From contig NZ_RXLO01000010.1 in the NCBI RefSeq assembly GCF_003958645.1, forward strand, positions 62,001 to 126,000: a stretch of 64,000 nt of DNA, read 5' to 3'. The DNA is from Chitinophaga rhizosphaerae. GTDB lineage: Bacteria; Bacteroidota; Bacteroidia; Chitinophagales; Chitinophagaceae. The position numbers and the translations under genes are program-made. The notes below the pieces were generated by a model that saw nothing but the letters and a program-made list of their open reading frames with translations, was not told the origin of the DNA and made no database searches. Positions 43,040 to 51,925 of the stretch are shown here, piece by piece; position 1 is the first letter of the stretch; every line of letters begins with the position of its first letter.

Positions 43040-43342
43040 ATGAGTAGAAAATGGTGCTTAATTCCTAAATTGCGGAAATCACATTCGGCGATGGAGGAAG
43101 CTGTAAAACGATTTTCAAAGTATTTTCTTGTGGGGGATCAAACCATCACTGCTCGATTTGAGCCTGTCAATACCAAGGTGAAACGGCTTTACCAGGTTTA
43201 TCTTTTACTACCGGGAAAGGAAGTCAGAATTCACATTCAGGCAGATGCGAAGGGATGCTTTTACATAACTGATCCGCACCGACTGCCTTCGGCCTATGAG
43301 GCGATTGCCGAGTCGCTTATTGCTGCTGTTGAACAGGCCTAG
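43040..43342 (+). CDS. Hypothetical small protein, 100 aa (HPF/RaiA-like?)
   Basis: The 100-residue protein has two amphipathic helices and central strands (QTITARFEPVNTKVKRLYQVYLLLPGKEVRIHIQA). The alternation and size recall ribosome-hibernation (HPF/RaiA) or integration-host-factor-like small proteins, but no defining motif is present. It begins 33 bp after the barrel gene and may be co-transcribed. Confidence 0.5.
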   Translation: MSRKWCLIPKLRKSHSAMEEAVKRFSKYFLVGDQTITARFEPVNTKVKRLYQVYLLLPGKEVRIHIQADAKGCFYITDPHRLPSAYEAIAESLIAAVEQA

Positions 43343-43362
43343 TGGATTTGTTGGACCTGCAT

Positions 43363-43701
43363 TTATATATTTTGTGTAGACTTCCGAGAAGCGGCGATTG
43401 CCTGTACTAACTCTACAATACGCGGATTTGTTTGCCTGTCAAGGTTTTTTACCATGATCCCGCGATCAAGATCGATACTTAACTCCTGCGCCCAAGCCAG
43501 GAGTTTACCGGATGCAAGCGCGGTTTGTGCAGATTTCACGATGAGGTTACTTTTCTGCCCTGAAAGAAGTAGGATTTCGGCTTTTAGCGCTTCTATAAGT
43601 TGTTCAATGGTTCGCAGATCTGCCATAGGACTAAAGTTAACTAAATCACCGCGCACGAGGAACCGAAATACTACCCATTTTTTCACTCCCTGCGCCATCA
43701 C
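43363..43701 (-). CDS. Hypothetical helical protein, 112 aa
   Basis: This small, soluble, helix-rich protein (RTIEQLIEALKAEILLLSGQKSNLIVKSAQTALASGKLLAW) matches no family I know. It is convergent with the 100-aa gene, 20 bp apart. The frame has two consecutive Met codons at the start; either could be used. Confidence 0.5.
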   Translation of the reverse strand: MMAQGVKKWVVFRFLVRGDLVNFSPMADLRTIEQLIEALKAEILLLSGQKSNLIVKSAQTALASGKLLAWAQELSIDLDRGIMVKNLDRQTNPRIVELVQAIAASRKSTQNI

Positions 43702-43757
43702 TACACATTAATTGGTAACGCATTTATTACCGAAAGCCTTTGGAGCTCTTGAAAGTG

Positions 43758-44150
43758 TTAATACATCATCCCTTCCAATTTTCTAGCCATTGAATATCGC
43801 CTGAGCCCCGACTTCATTTGAACAAAGGTGAAGAAGTACTTTTCCAGGAAGGGGCCGGTTTTTAGATAGCCGACCAGCGGCTCATATGGGCTGAGTATTA
43901 GCGAATCCTGGTAATAGTCAGTTGTAGGCAGCGGTCCCCAAACAAAACCGCAGGTTTCAAGGGAGTCTGGACCATACTCGCTAGTTCCAAAGATACTTAC
44001 TATACCCTTGTCAGCCCGGCCCAGCCAGGTGATTTCCAAGTGTGGTTCTGGTGGCGACTGAGGGTTTGCGGGCTCTTTTTTACATGCCAAAAGGAATAGA
44101 ATCGATAGTTTGATCACTAGTTGAATTGGAGAGTGGAATGGTATTCGCAT
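43758..44150 (-). CDS. Hypothetical lipoprotein, 130 aa
   Basis: The signal peptide ends in a lipobox (LFLLACKKE, Cys23). A short Pro-rich linker and a beta-rich domain follow (LEITWLGRADKGIVSIFGTSEYG), which recalls a fibronectin-like or Ig-like fold. No family is recognised. It is probably anchored in the outer membrane. Confidence 0.6.
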   Translation of the reverse strand: MRIPFHSPIQLVIKLSILFLLACKKEPANPQSPPEPHLEITWLGRADKGIVSIFGTSEYGPDSLETCGFVWGPLPTTDYYQDSLILSPYEPLVGYLKTGPFLEKYFFTFVQMKSGLRRYSMARKLEGMMY

Positions 44151-44267
44151 AAGTCTGCAAATTGGTTCAAGAATGAGGGATTTCGGAGCATATAACGAAT
44201 AAGAGCGCCGAAGTAACTATTTACAGCATCCGAATTTAAAGTCAACTCGGCGTTTAACCGCTATTGT

Positions 44268-45071
44268 TCATCTATTTTTTTTCCGCGCCTTGGTTTGGTC
44301 GATATTCTGTTTAAACTCCCTTTGCTTCTTCGTCTTCTTAAGATTTTCAACATCCAGGTTTGGCAACGCTATATCCTGCCAGGAAACAGCTTCGGCGTTT
44401 CGCTGCATCACAATAGGGCAAAACCGAATAACCTCCATCACGTCAAATTCCATGTCGCGGGCGAAGCCATAGGGGTCGAGAATGTCTACAGTTGGAAACT
44501 TCACCAAGTGGACACCATTCGGGATTTTAGTCAACGTATCAAAATCAAGGGGCACAAATTCGAGCGTAGCTGGTTTATACGGGATGATATAGTGGGGTTC
44601 GGGTCCTCGACACCAAAAGTTTTTCAGGACTTCGAATGGGAACCCTGAAAGTGGCTTTCCCTCTGGCTCAAGCTGCCCCATATGATAATTGACAAAAAAG
44701 CGATGGCCGTGGATCATTAGACTCGGTTGCCGGCCTAGTGATATTCTTTCATTAATTGCCTGGGCAGAGTTAACGATTAAAACATCTGACAAGCGCTTGA
44801 CATCTTCCAAAGATTTGCCATATGTTTTAGCCATACCCGCTGGATCAAGCGAGGAAAGCGATGGCAATACAAAATCTGGGTCGCGACCCAATCGAGTAGA
44901 AAGTTTTAAGCCAATGCGAAAGATGATATAGTTATTCTTAATGGGGTCGTAAAACGTGTCCTTAAGCATGATTTGATTGTCCGGATTAGCTTTTTCGAAT
45001 AGCAGATCCCTTGTGACGTCCAAAATACAGTCGACACCAAACACTTTGATCAAAGGCTGTGCACTATTCAT
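44268..45071 (-). CDS. Two-repeat protein of unknown family (A)
   Basis: The 267-residue protein is built from two copies of a ~90-100-residue module (about 7-96 and 117-217). Each has an opening strand with a Gly then a hydrophobic-Asp/Asn pattern (VFGVDCILDV, IHGHRFFVNY) and a closing signature LDPxGxA (LDPAGMAKTY, LDPYGFARDM). The C-terminal ~45 residues are basic (KKTKKQREFKQN). The neighbour at 45088 has the same architecture, so the two are paralogues and four modules lie in 1.6 kb. No known fold is assigned. It has no signal peptide, so it is probably cytoplasmic. Confidence 0.65.
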   Translation of the reverse strand: MNSAQPLIKVFGVDCILDVTRDLLFEKANPDNQIMLKDTFYDPIKNNYIIFRIGLKLSTRLGRDPDFVLPSLSSLDPAGMAKTYGKSLEDVKRLSDVLIVNSAQAINERISLGRQPSLMIHGHRFFVNYHMGQLEPEGKPLSGFPFEVLKNFWCRGPEPHYIIPYKPATLEFVPLDFDTLTKIPNGVHLVKFPTVDILDPYGFARDMEFDVMEVIRFCPIVMQRNAEAVSWQDIALPNLDVENLKKTKKQREFKQNIDQTKARKKNR

Positions 45072-45087
45072 AGTAAATTTGATTATG

Positions 45088-45858
45088 CTATTTTTTTAAT
45101 GAGATTCCAAGTCGCCTGCCTGTTTCGCTCAGTCGATGGCGCATCTGCAGCGTGCGGTCATTGCGTCGATCTCGAAAGAACTTTGCGTTCAGCTTGCTAA
45201 ATTCCTTTGCAATGACTCGGGCAAGGGTTATTCGTTGTGGTGGCTGGTTGCGAACAAAAGATTCAATTGGTAAATGAAAGGTTCGGGCATAGCCGACCGG
45301 GTCGATTTCCACAGGTGGTGGAAGGGTTACTATCACCGTATTCCTCGGTAGCCGGTTGGGCGAACGTTCATCCAAGTGGGCAACGACCCCATGCTTTTTA
45401 TTAAAGGGGAAACAAAAGCTGAATTGGTAGGGATCCCAGAATTCCCACAGATCCCGAAACAAGATAGGAGCTCCCTGACTTCGGCTGGTATTGACTAGCC
45501 CATATACATGCCAGTCTACGACAAACTTGTGTCCGCAAATATGAACCTGAGTAGGGATCCCGCTAAGGAGATCCCTGAGAACTTGGGTATCGACCATCAG
45601 GTCCAGGTCTTTCATTGATTTAACAGCTTCCGCTGATACGTTGTATTTCTTTGCCATGCCGGCAGGATCCAGATCAACAAGGGCGGGAATCCGCAGCGTT
45701 GCATATCCGATGTCAAGCAAGTATTCATTGCCGACATAATCCATGTCCACGAATCGCAGTACTTGTTCAGGATCGTCAACGCTCACCAGGCGGTCGGTGG
45801 CGACATCTACGTAATAGTTGCGGCCATGTAATGGGAAAATTGGTCTGGTTTCTTCCAC
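45088..45858 (-). CDS. Two-repeat protein of unknown family (B)
   Basis: The 256-residue paralogue of the preceding protein has modules at about 7-84 and 103-206, opening with LHGRNYYVDV and ICGHKFVVDW and closing with LDPAGMAKKY and IDPVGYARTF. The C-terminus is basic (KFFRDRRNDRTLQMRHRL). The two genes are 16 bp apart and co-directional with the lipoprotein gene 58 bp upstream, so the three probably form one unit. Function unknown. Confidence 0.65.
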   Translation of the reverse strand: MEETRPIFPLHGRNYYVDVATDRLVSVDDPEQVLRFVDMDYVGNEYLLDIGYATLRIPALVDLDPAGMAKKYNVSAEAVKSMKDLDLMVDTQVLRDLLSGIPTQVHICGHKFVVDWHVYGLVNTSRSQGAPILFRDLWEFWDPYQFSFCFPFNKKHGVVAHLDERSPNRLPRNTVIVTLPPPVEIDPVGYARTFHLPIESFVRNQPPQRITLARVIAKEFSKLNAKFFRDRRNDRTLQMRHRLSETGRRLGISLKK

Positions 45859-45916
45859 AAATGATAGTTTAGTACTCGAGTTCGGTTAAGGCGCCGGCGA
45901 GCTGGTGAAAAGCATT

Positions 45917-47266
45917 TCATGGGCAGTCGCCCTCATTGGGGCGCGTTGTGCCGTTGAGCATTGCTCCGCCCATTTTACGCAAGTCTTCCCCCAAATCGCC
46001 CGGGTTGACACCGCTGCCAACCACCCACCACCCTTTGGTCCTGGGTAACGCAATGCCGCCAGCAGCGGCAATGTCGATGACGAAGTCTGCACAGTTATAA
46101 TGCTCGATGTCATATATTGAATTGCTGTAACATATGGCATCCAGCACCTGCCGGGTGGCGCCAGGCTGCAATGCGAAGGCGACGGCGACGTCGTAGGGGT
46201 GGTCCTGGTCGTCGCCTAATTGACTGTCGGCACTGGTCCTGTTGAACGGATTGACCTTGGTGGCCGGATAAAAGCCGATACTTCGGCGGACCAATTTGCT
46301 TCCTTGTTGTTGTTCAATGGTTACAAAGGCGTGACCGATGCCACCAGTGATGCTGATAGGGTCATTGTATCCGGGTACCGGCTGATCCGCATATACAATT
46401 AGCTTTAACGGTAAGTTGCGGTCAAGGCATTTGAGGTAAGCCAAAATGCTGGTGATGGGTCGCCGGGGTGCCAAAAACTGGATGGTCGTCTCGCCAGTAT
46501 TCCCGCCGGACGTACCTCCTCCCCCGCCGTATGAACCTGGATCGTCGTAATAGGCGCCGCCGTATCCGGCGTAGTCAAATTCCCCTGCCCATAGGAAGTC
46601 TGTATAACATTCGGAGTGATACGTCAACGGTCCGATACAATTGCCCCAGCCGTCGCCCCTGCAGGTGGTCCATTCGTAACAGATGCTGAGGGTATAGGCG
46701 ACGGCCCTATTAACGGATTGGGCTGCAGGCTGTCGGACTTCCTTAACGGCAATGTAGTAAATGCCATTGTCACGGTATGGCTGCCGACCGGTTACCTTGT
46801 AATTGAAAGCGCCGAGCGCTAGGGCTATGCGACGCTCCTGTTCATTATCCGTCTGTACTCCATAGCGTCCCCATTCGAATACTTTGGCCCGAAGCAACCC
46901 TGACCACTCAAAAGCGATTACAGAGATGGTGCTGCTGTCGGCACCCAACATGGGTAGCAGGCATTGCATTTTATTAGCTTTGGTGATTACCAGCGCCTGG
47001 TCCCATCTTGCTTTACCGAACTGCCGGACACAGTTCTGATAGTAGGATACCGCGGCCGGGTCGCTGTTTATTCGTTCTACCAGTCGGCTAAGTAAAACGT
47101 TAGTAGTCTCCGGTGGAAGTAGCTTTTGTTCTGCCGAAGTAGCACCCTTGCGGCATCCTGCTATAAACATTCCCCCCGATAGAAAGCACCATAACCACAC
47201 ACCATCTTTGAATACGTTGTGGCTTTTGCTGCCACTGGCTAAACTGCATAATAAAGTTGTTCTCAT
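45917..47266 (-). CDS. Large lipoprotein with Gly-rich linker
   Basis: The start is taken at MRTTLLC (47266), which gives a lipoprotein-like signal (WCFLSGGMFIAGC); the frame upstream begins with TTG. About 449 residues follow: an N-terminal domain, a domain with paired Cys (CYEWTTCRGDGWGNC), a Gly/Tyr-rich linker (YGGAYYDDPGSYGGGGGTSGG) and a C-terminal domain holding GHAFVTIEQ and HYNCADFVIDIAAAGG. A Cys in NCADF with an upstream His recalls papain/NlpC-like enzymes, but the match is weak. It precedes the four-module pair on the same strand. Confidence 0.6.
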   Translation of the reverse strand: MRTTLLCSLASGSKSHNVFKDGVWLWCFLSGGMFIAGCRKGATSAEQKLLPPETTNVLLSRLVERINSDPAAVSYYQNCVRQFGKARWDQALVITKANKMQCLLPMLGADSSTISVIAFEWSGLLRAKVFEWGRYGVQTDNEQERRIALALGAFNYKVTGRQPYRDNGIYYIAVKEVRQPAAQSVNRAVAYTLSICYEWTTCRGDGWGNCIGPLTYHSECYTDFLWAGEFDYAGYGGAYYDDPGSYGGGGGTSGGNTGETTIQFLAPRRPITSILAYLKCLDRNLPLKLIVYADQPVPGYNDPISITGGIGHAFVTIEQQQGSKLVRRSIGFYPATKVNPFNRTSADSQLGDDQDHPYDVAVAFALQPGATRQVLDAICYSNSIYDIEHYNCADFVIDIAAAGGIALPRTKGWWVVGSGVNPGDLGEDLRKMGGAMLNGTTRPNEGDCP

Positions 47267-47828
47267 AACAATGGATAAATTTGATGATATGGCTAAGGTC
47301 TGTTGCTTGATTGGACACATTTCCCATATGACCCTATCTAGGGAAAATTGAGATGCCGGCAAACTCCCTGCAACTTCAGGCCGGTCATGGATTACAGGTT
47401 AGCTAAAAATCGAAGGATAGTGTGTAATTTGTACTTTATGAGAAGTAAAAATCCTATCATGCCAAATACGTTACACCCGGCAGTCCTCCTGTTTTTGACG
47501 GAGTCTGGAGTGCCAACGCGGATTTTGCAGGTTGTAACTGTTTCGTCGCCCCTGCCTCGCCTTAGACGTGTACGACGCCTACGAGACTACCTTGCAAATC
47601 GTCCTGTTAACTCGCCTCTGACAACAGTGAGCCCCTACCAGGACAGCAGATCTAACTAAATTTTAGCGGTAACTCTGACTAAACGTAGAACTACGTATTC
47701 TAAAATTCCGAAAATGTTAAAAGGGTATCCTCTAGGCAATAATCCGTTATAATCTTATTAGCGTCTCAATAGGCTGCATGCACAGCCGATTGAGATAGAA
47801 AAATGTACCCAACATAAAGGAAAGTTTA
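47267..47828. other. 562-bp gap between the lipoprotein gene and the 220-aa gene
   Basis: The genes diverge here, so both promoters should lie in it. Apart from the hairpin at 47764-47795, no repeats, RNA genes or convincing -7 boxes are visible. A plus-strand ORF (47348-47659) inside has skewed, Arg/Pro-rich composition and is probably not coding. Confidence 0.5.
47764..47795 (+). promoter_or_regulatory. Inverted repeat/hairpin upstream of the 220-aa gene
   Basis: TCTCAAT and GGCTG pair with CAGCC and ATTGAGA around a 6-base loop, with one A-G mismatch between the two stem parts. It ends 33 bp before the ATG. No T-run follows, so an operator or leader structure is likelier than a terminator. 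Confidence 0.5.
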
Positions 47829-48491
47829 ATGGCAAAACCCACTACTGCTATTGTTGCTTCGATTGCCGAGCCTACCGTACTTTTTTTGATAGACGCCTTT
47901 TGTAAGGATGGACGAACAGACAGGATTTGTATTAGTACTGCTTATGACATAACAAAGCAATCAGGACTAAATCACCTTTTCGAGCTTTGGATTCAAAAGG
48001 GCACGAGGGCAGCCAAAGCGCTAGATGATCAAGAAAATGCATTTATAGCGGAGCTTAAGGCATTAGATGCCATGTTCCCTAAGATTATCTTTACGCATCC
48101 AAGTATTTGGGCTAATCCGTCGTGGCGGGAGTATGTAATCGAAACGAAACCATACCTGTTGTACATTACACAAACTAGCAGGGAGGCCTATTACCAATTG
48201 CGGCGGTATCATAACGAACTAAAAAACCTGCTAAATCCAAGGCATCAGTACTATGGCATGTGGTATAATGGGCTTATTACCCGGCGGGTGGAAAAAGGAT
48301 ACATTTTGGATGAGACGACAATTGCAAAAAACAATGTTCGCGATGCAATTCAAAGGCTAGAGCTGAATCTACGATTGAGCTCCAACGGCCCCATACAGTC
48401 TTTGCTGTTTTCATCGGTGAAAAAAGACCCTGTGATGTTAGAAGGGACGATTCTAAATGTGTATTCAAGGATTGGGCTCACGATATTTTAA
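47829..48491 (+). CDS. Hypothetical protein, 220 aa
   Basis: No family is recognised. This soluble protein has an alpha/beta first half (TVLFLIDAFCKDGRTDRICISTAY) and long helices in the second half (YYQLRRYHNELKNLLNPRHQYY). There is no signal or membrane segment. It is an isolated single gene preceded by a hairpin (47764-47795) and followed by a 513-bp gap before the convergent recombinase gene. Confidence 0.6.
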   Translation: MAKPTTAIVASIAEPTVLFLIDAFCKDGRTDRICISTAYDITKQSGLNHLFELWIQKGTRAAKALDDQENAFIAELKALDAMFPKIIFTHPSIWANPSWREYVIETKPYLLYITQTSREAYYQLRRYHNELKNLLNPRHQYYGMWYNGLITRRVEKGYILDETTIAKNNVRDAIQRLELNLRLSSNGPIQSLLFSSVKKDPVMLEGTILNVYSRIGLTIF

Positions 48492-49004
48492 TACTTTCGC
48501 TAAAAAAGTATGACAATTTGCGAACAAATACGGTTTGCCAAATGACCATCGAATGCTAACTTTCTGACTTGATGGCCGCTGTTAGAACTTTCTACCGCAT
48601 AGTAGGTCCGTTGATTCGAACCCGGATCAGGGTACCAAATGAGATGTTAAAATTTTATAGCATTTCAAAAGATAAAAGTTCATCGAATGATGGGCTTTTT
48701 TTATTGTCTTACAGGCAATTAAGGTGTTCGATGTTTTCTCATTGCCCTGGCCTTAGTTTTACTGTCTTTTACGACGCTAATTGATAACAATCTAAATATC
48801 AGATAGATACAGTGGTTCGACCCTCATCCTGGTAGAAATTCATAAGCCACTGATAATAAGACGATTAAAAAATTAATTGCTGACTGCCAAAGTCACTCAT
48901 TTTGTGTTGCTACTTCTTTATAACACTTACTAATTGCTGTGAAATAAAATCCAGCAACTGCCTTTCATTCTCCACCGTAATATTTAACTCATGGTTCAAG
49001 ATTT
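48492..49004. other. 513-bp gap between convergent genes
   Basis: I see no gene here. A T-loop-like TTCGAAC near 48615 does not belong to a foldable tRNA. No strong terminator hairpin was found. A recombinase attachment site could lie here, since att sites often adjoin such genes, but nothing in the sequence identifies it. Confidence 0.4.
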
Positions 49005-50459
49005 TCAGCAATCCCTTTTCATGAAGCTCGAGGCTACAAGCAGATAGTGCAGACGATATACTATTTGTTGTTCTCCATTTTCCCAAGTGAATCCATGTCT
49101 GAAAATATACCGCCCAAGTAATAATCTTTGAAGTGGGTTTAACAAACTATAAATATCGCCGATGGAACTCGAAGTTTTAAATAATTGCTCGACCACCATC
49201 AATTGCACCTCAATGTTACCTAATAGATCTTCAACTATCTCCTCTTGTTTCTTTTGATCGCTTCTATATCTTTTCGACCATTTATCGAATGTATTAAAGT
49301 CTAAACGTCTTTCAATAAAATGCTCTTCAAGGGAATCAATTCGTTCATTCAATTCCACAATCATCTGTTTCCTTGCATCTATTTGACTTCTCTCATCGTT
49401 TAGTGCCATGTCCACCTGGCAACGAGTTTCCTTATATAAATAAGCTATTTGTTGAGGAGTTAGTCTTAATGTGTTCAAAATTTGCCCAAATCGATCATGA
49501 ACAACTACGCCAGGCACATTCAGTGATCGATGATACATACATTGGTAATACAAATAGTACTTTGTCCTACCTTTGCTCCAAGCAGCAGTCATATGCTTTC
49601 CACAATGGCATTTCAATAATCCTTTCAGGACAAACTCCCGATCGACCTTTAAATTAGATTGCCTGGTTGCGCAAAGCTTTTCTTGAACAATAATAAAATC
49701 CTGTTCGCCCACAATCGCCTCATGTATTCCCTTTACATATTTTAGAACACCGTCATCTCCTCTGAAAGGAATAAGACCTGCGTATATGCAATTACTCAAA
49801 ACGCGTTTGATACAGCCATGCCCTACCAGACAAAAACCCATTTGTTGTGCACTATGTGTAAGTTCCAACAAGGAAATACCGGATAGATAATCTGAAAAGA
49901 TCTTTCGAACTATCTTTGCTTCGTTTGCTTCAAGAATTAATATGCCCTTTCCTAAAATATCTCTCCCATTTCTATAGCCAAATGGAGCCTTATTAATAAA
50001 ACGTCCTTCCAATCTTGCTCTTTTAATTCCCCTTCTTGTCCTAGCGCGGATATTTAAGAGCTCTGCGTTGGCCGTAGCGTACCTAAATGCGCGGCTAATA
50101 AATGCCGTTGGGTTTGTTGGATCGATGTCTATCGGTTCATCCACAGATACTACCTTAATGCCGTATAATTTCTCTAAAGTGCATATTTTTGAAAGTGCTT
50201 CAGATAAATCCCTACTAAATCGGTCATGATCCATAACAACCAAATATTGAACTTCACCCTTATTTTTCCTTATATAGCTTTCCAGGGCCTTAAAATCAAT
50301 TCTATTAAATGTACTACTAAGCTGACCATTGTCTTTAAATAACGCAACAAGTTCGAGATTATACCTTAAACAATAATTTCTGATGGAAGTCTCTTGTGCA
50401 TCGAGAGAATAACGTGATTGGTCTTTAAAGCTAAGACGCATGTATCCTATGGCTTTCAT
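49005..50459 (-). CDS. Large serine recombinase (2)
   Basis: The 484-residue recombinase begins GYMRLSFKDQ with catalytic Ser10 and carries HDRFSRDLSE in the resolvase domain, APFGYRNG in the recombinase domain, a zinc-ribbon-like LKCHCGKHM and a coiled-coil C-terminal part (about 340-410). It is only distantly similar to the one at 31090 (different DRFSR context and zinc motif), so two separate elements are likely to have inserted here. It is divergent from the ABC-three-component operon across 278 bp. Confidence 0.92.
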   Translation of the reverse strand: MKAIGYMRLSFKDQSRYSLDAQETSIRNYCLRYNLELVALFKDNGQLSSTFNRIDFKALESYIRKNKGEVQYLVVMDHDRFSRDLSEALSKICTLEKLYGIKVVSVDEPIDIDPTNPTAFISRAFRYATANAELLNIRARTRRGIKRARLEGRFINKAPFGYRNGRDILGKGILILEANEAKIVRKIFSDYLSGISLLELTHSAQQMGFCLVGHGCIKRVLSNCIYAGLIPFRGDDGVLKYVKGIHEAIVGEQDFIIVQEKLCATRQSNLKVDREFVLKGLLKCHCGKHMTAAWSKGRTKYYLYYQCMYHRSLNVPGVVVHDRFGQILNTLRLTPQQIAYLYKETRCQVDMALNDERSQIDARKQMIVELNERIDSLEEHFIERRLDFNTFDKWSKRYRSDQKKQEEIVEDLLGNIEVQLMVVEQLFKTSSSIGDIYSLLNPLQRLLLGRYIFRHGFTWENGEQQIVYRLHYLLVASSFMKRDC

Positions 50460-50648
50460 GATTACTTTATTTTGGTTATAAAAGACTACTCAAAATAATT
50501 AAACAGCTCAAACCTAATAACATTAATCAGTGTCGAGACATTGTGGCTTGCTCCGTAAAAAAAACACATGGGTTATTTTGGGTGGCTAAATCTCATATGG
50601 ACGACAACGTTCCCTAGTCGAATTGTAACAAGGCGCGTCAACAATTTA

Positions 50649-50664
50649 CACAAACAAATTTGTG
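50649..50664. promoter_or_regulatory. Short inverted repeat upstream of the ABC-3C operon
   Basis: CACAAA and TTTGTG flank a 4-base spacer, 74 bp before the first gene. It may be an operator for the divergent genes but is short and AT-rich. Confidence 0.3.
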
Positions 50665-50737
50665 ACTTCCCTTAACTTTATTTCGAAGGACCTTTTCTGG
50701 AATAATTTGCCTATTATTACTTTACTAATTTAAGTAG

Positions 50738-51925
50738 ATGTCAAATAGAAACGCAACTGCCAGTTGGAGCGGATATGCACATCAAGGCAAAATAGGTTTG
50801 TTGGTAGGCCTTCGTAAAGCAAATTCTGCAAATTTTCAAAATCTCGGCCAATATAGAATAGAGCTGGAAACGCAAGAAGATGTAAAACTTCTAGACGGCA
50901 ATACCATAGTAGAGGTTCACCAGGTTAAAGCTTACACTTCTGGCAGAACCATAGGCAGCTATACTGACGCATTGGCCAATTTCGAGGCTTGCCTAGGTGA
51001 AAATTACCTACACACAATTCGTGAAGTTACTAATTGGTCAGATTTAACTGCAACACAGAATCCGCATAATGTTCTGCGGTACCCATATAGTACAACGCAA
51101 AACTTTTGCTCACTTTACGATATTGGAGACCTAATTGTCGACGAAATTATGGCTACGCTTTCATTTCTGGCACACCCTGAAGCGACTAACCGCGACTGGT
51201 GCCAAGGCAGCTTCCATGAATATCTAGCGTTTCTTGATGAACGGATAAGGATCGAACATGCCACAAAGAGCAAGGCAGATTACAATGTTAATTTCACTTT
51301 GGATGAAATATTGAACTTAATCTCGACACCTAAAACAAAACATCAAGCAAAAATAAATGCAGTTAGAAGAGAAATTTACAATGAATACCTAAATCTGCTC
51401 AATCTACTTGATGAAAATGGAATGGAGATGACTCAGGAACATGAAGCCTTCGTTTCAGACCTGATTCGCAGAATTTTCTTATTGGATGACATTAATCTGG
51501 AAAGCTTGCTATGTAAACTTTTCCCAGCGACTACTCACAATAAAACATTGGCCACCTGCGAACTAAGTCATAACTTCTTTTTACCTACAGATTTTTCCAA
51601 CACTTTTTTACGTACTGTGATCCAAATACAGCGTGAGAAACTTATTTTAGAGGATGAAAATTTTCCGCATTACAAGACTAATTACAATTACCTTGCTACC
51701 GCGTTAGCAAAACCCGAGTTTTATAAAGGAGATGCCGCTCGAGGAATATTAAAAAACGACAAGCTCAATATCGAGCGATACGAGACAGACTTTATCATAA
51801 ACGAACATATAACAGGGAAAATTCATGATATAGCCCGTAAGCAGATTGCCCGTACAGGATCATTCATGGATGAAAAAGAAATCGAATTTATTACCCGTGA
51901 TAACGTAGTCAACTTATTAAATTAA
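50738..51925 (+). CDS. ABC-three-component system, first component (nuclease-like)
   Basis: The 395-residue protein opens with TASWSGYAHQGKIGLLVGLRKA and carries IELETQEDVKLLDGNTIVEVHQVKAY. The E...(E/Q)VHQVK pattern fits a restriction-endonuclease-like (PD-(D/E)xK/QxK) fold, as in Cap4-type effectors, followed by a helical C-terminal domain. This is the first gene of ABC-three-component (ABC-3C) conflict systems, where it is the likely effector. Its stop is directly followed by the ATG of the second gene. AT-rich codons contrast with the metal island, consistent with horizontal transfer. Confidence 0.78.
   Translation: MSNRNATASWSGYAHQGKIGLLVGLRKANSANFQNLGQYRIELETQEDVKLLDGNTIVEVHQVKAYTSGRTIGSYTDALANFEACLGENYLHTIREVTNWSDLTATQNPHNVLRYPYSTTQNFCSLYDIGDLIVDEIMATLSFLAHPEATNRDWCQGSFHEYLAFLDERIRIEHATKSKADYNVNFTLDEILNLISTPKTKHQAKINAVRREIYNEYLNLLNLLDENGMEMTQEHEAFVSDLIRRIFLLDDINLESLLCKLFPATTHNKTLATCELSHNFFLPTDFSNTFLRTVIQIQREKLILEDENFPHYKTNYNYLATALAKPEFYKGDAARGILKNDKLNIERYETDFIINEHITGKIHDIARKQIARTGSFMDEKEIEFITRDNVVNLLN

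Noticed and set aside
47348..47659. 103-aa plus-strand ORF
   Set aside because: It is Arg/Pro-rich with no known motif and overlaps the leader of the lipoprotein gene.
48597..48640. tRNA-like T-loop (GATTCGAACCC)
   Set aside because: The flanking bases do not form a T-stem, and no anticodon or acceptor arm can be folded on either strand.
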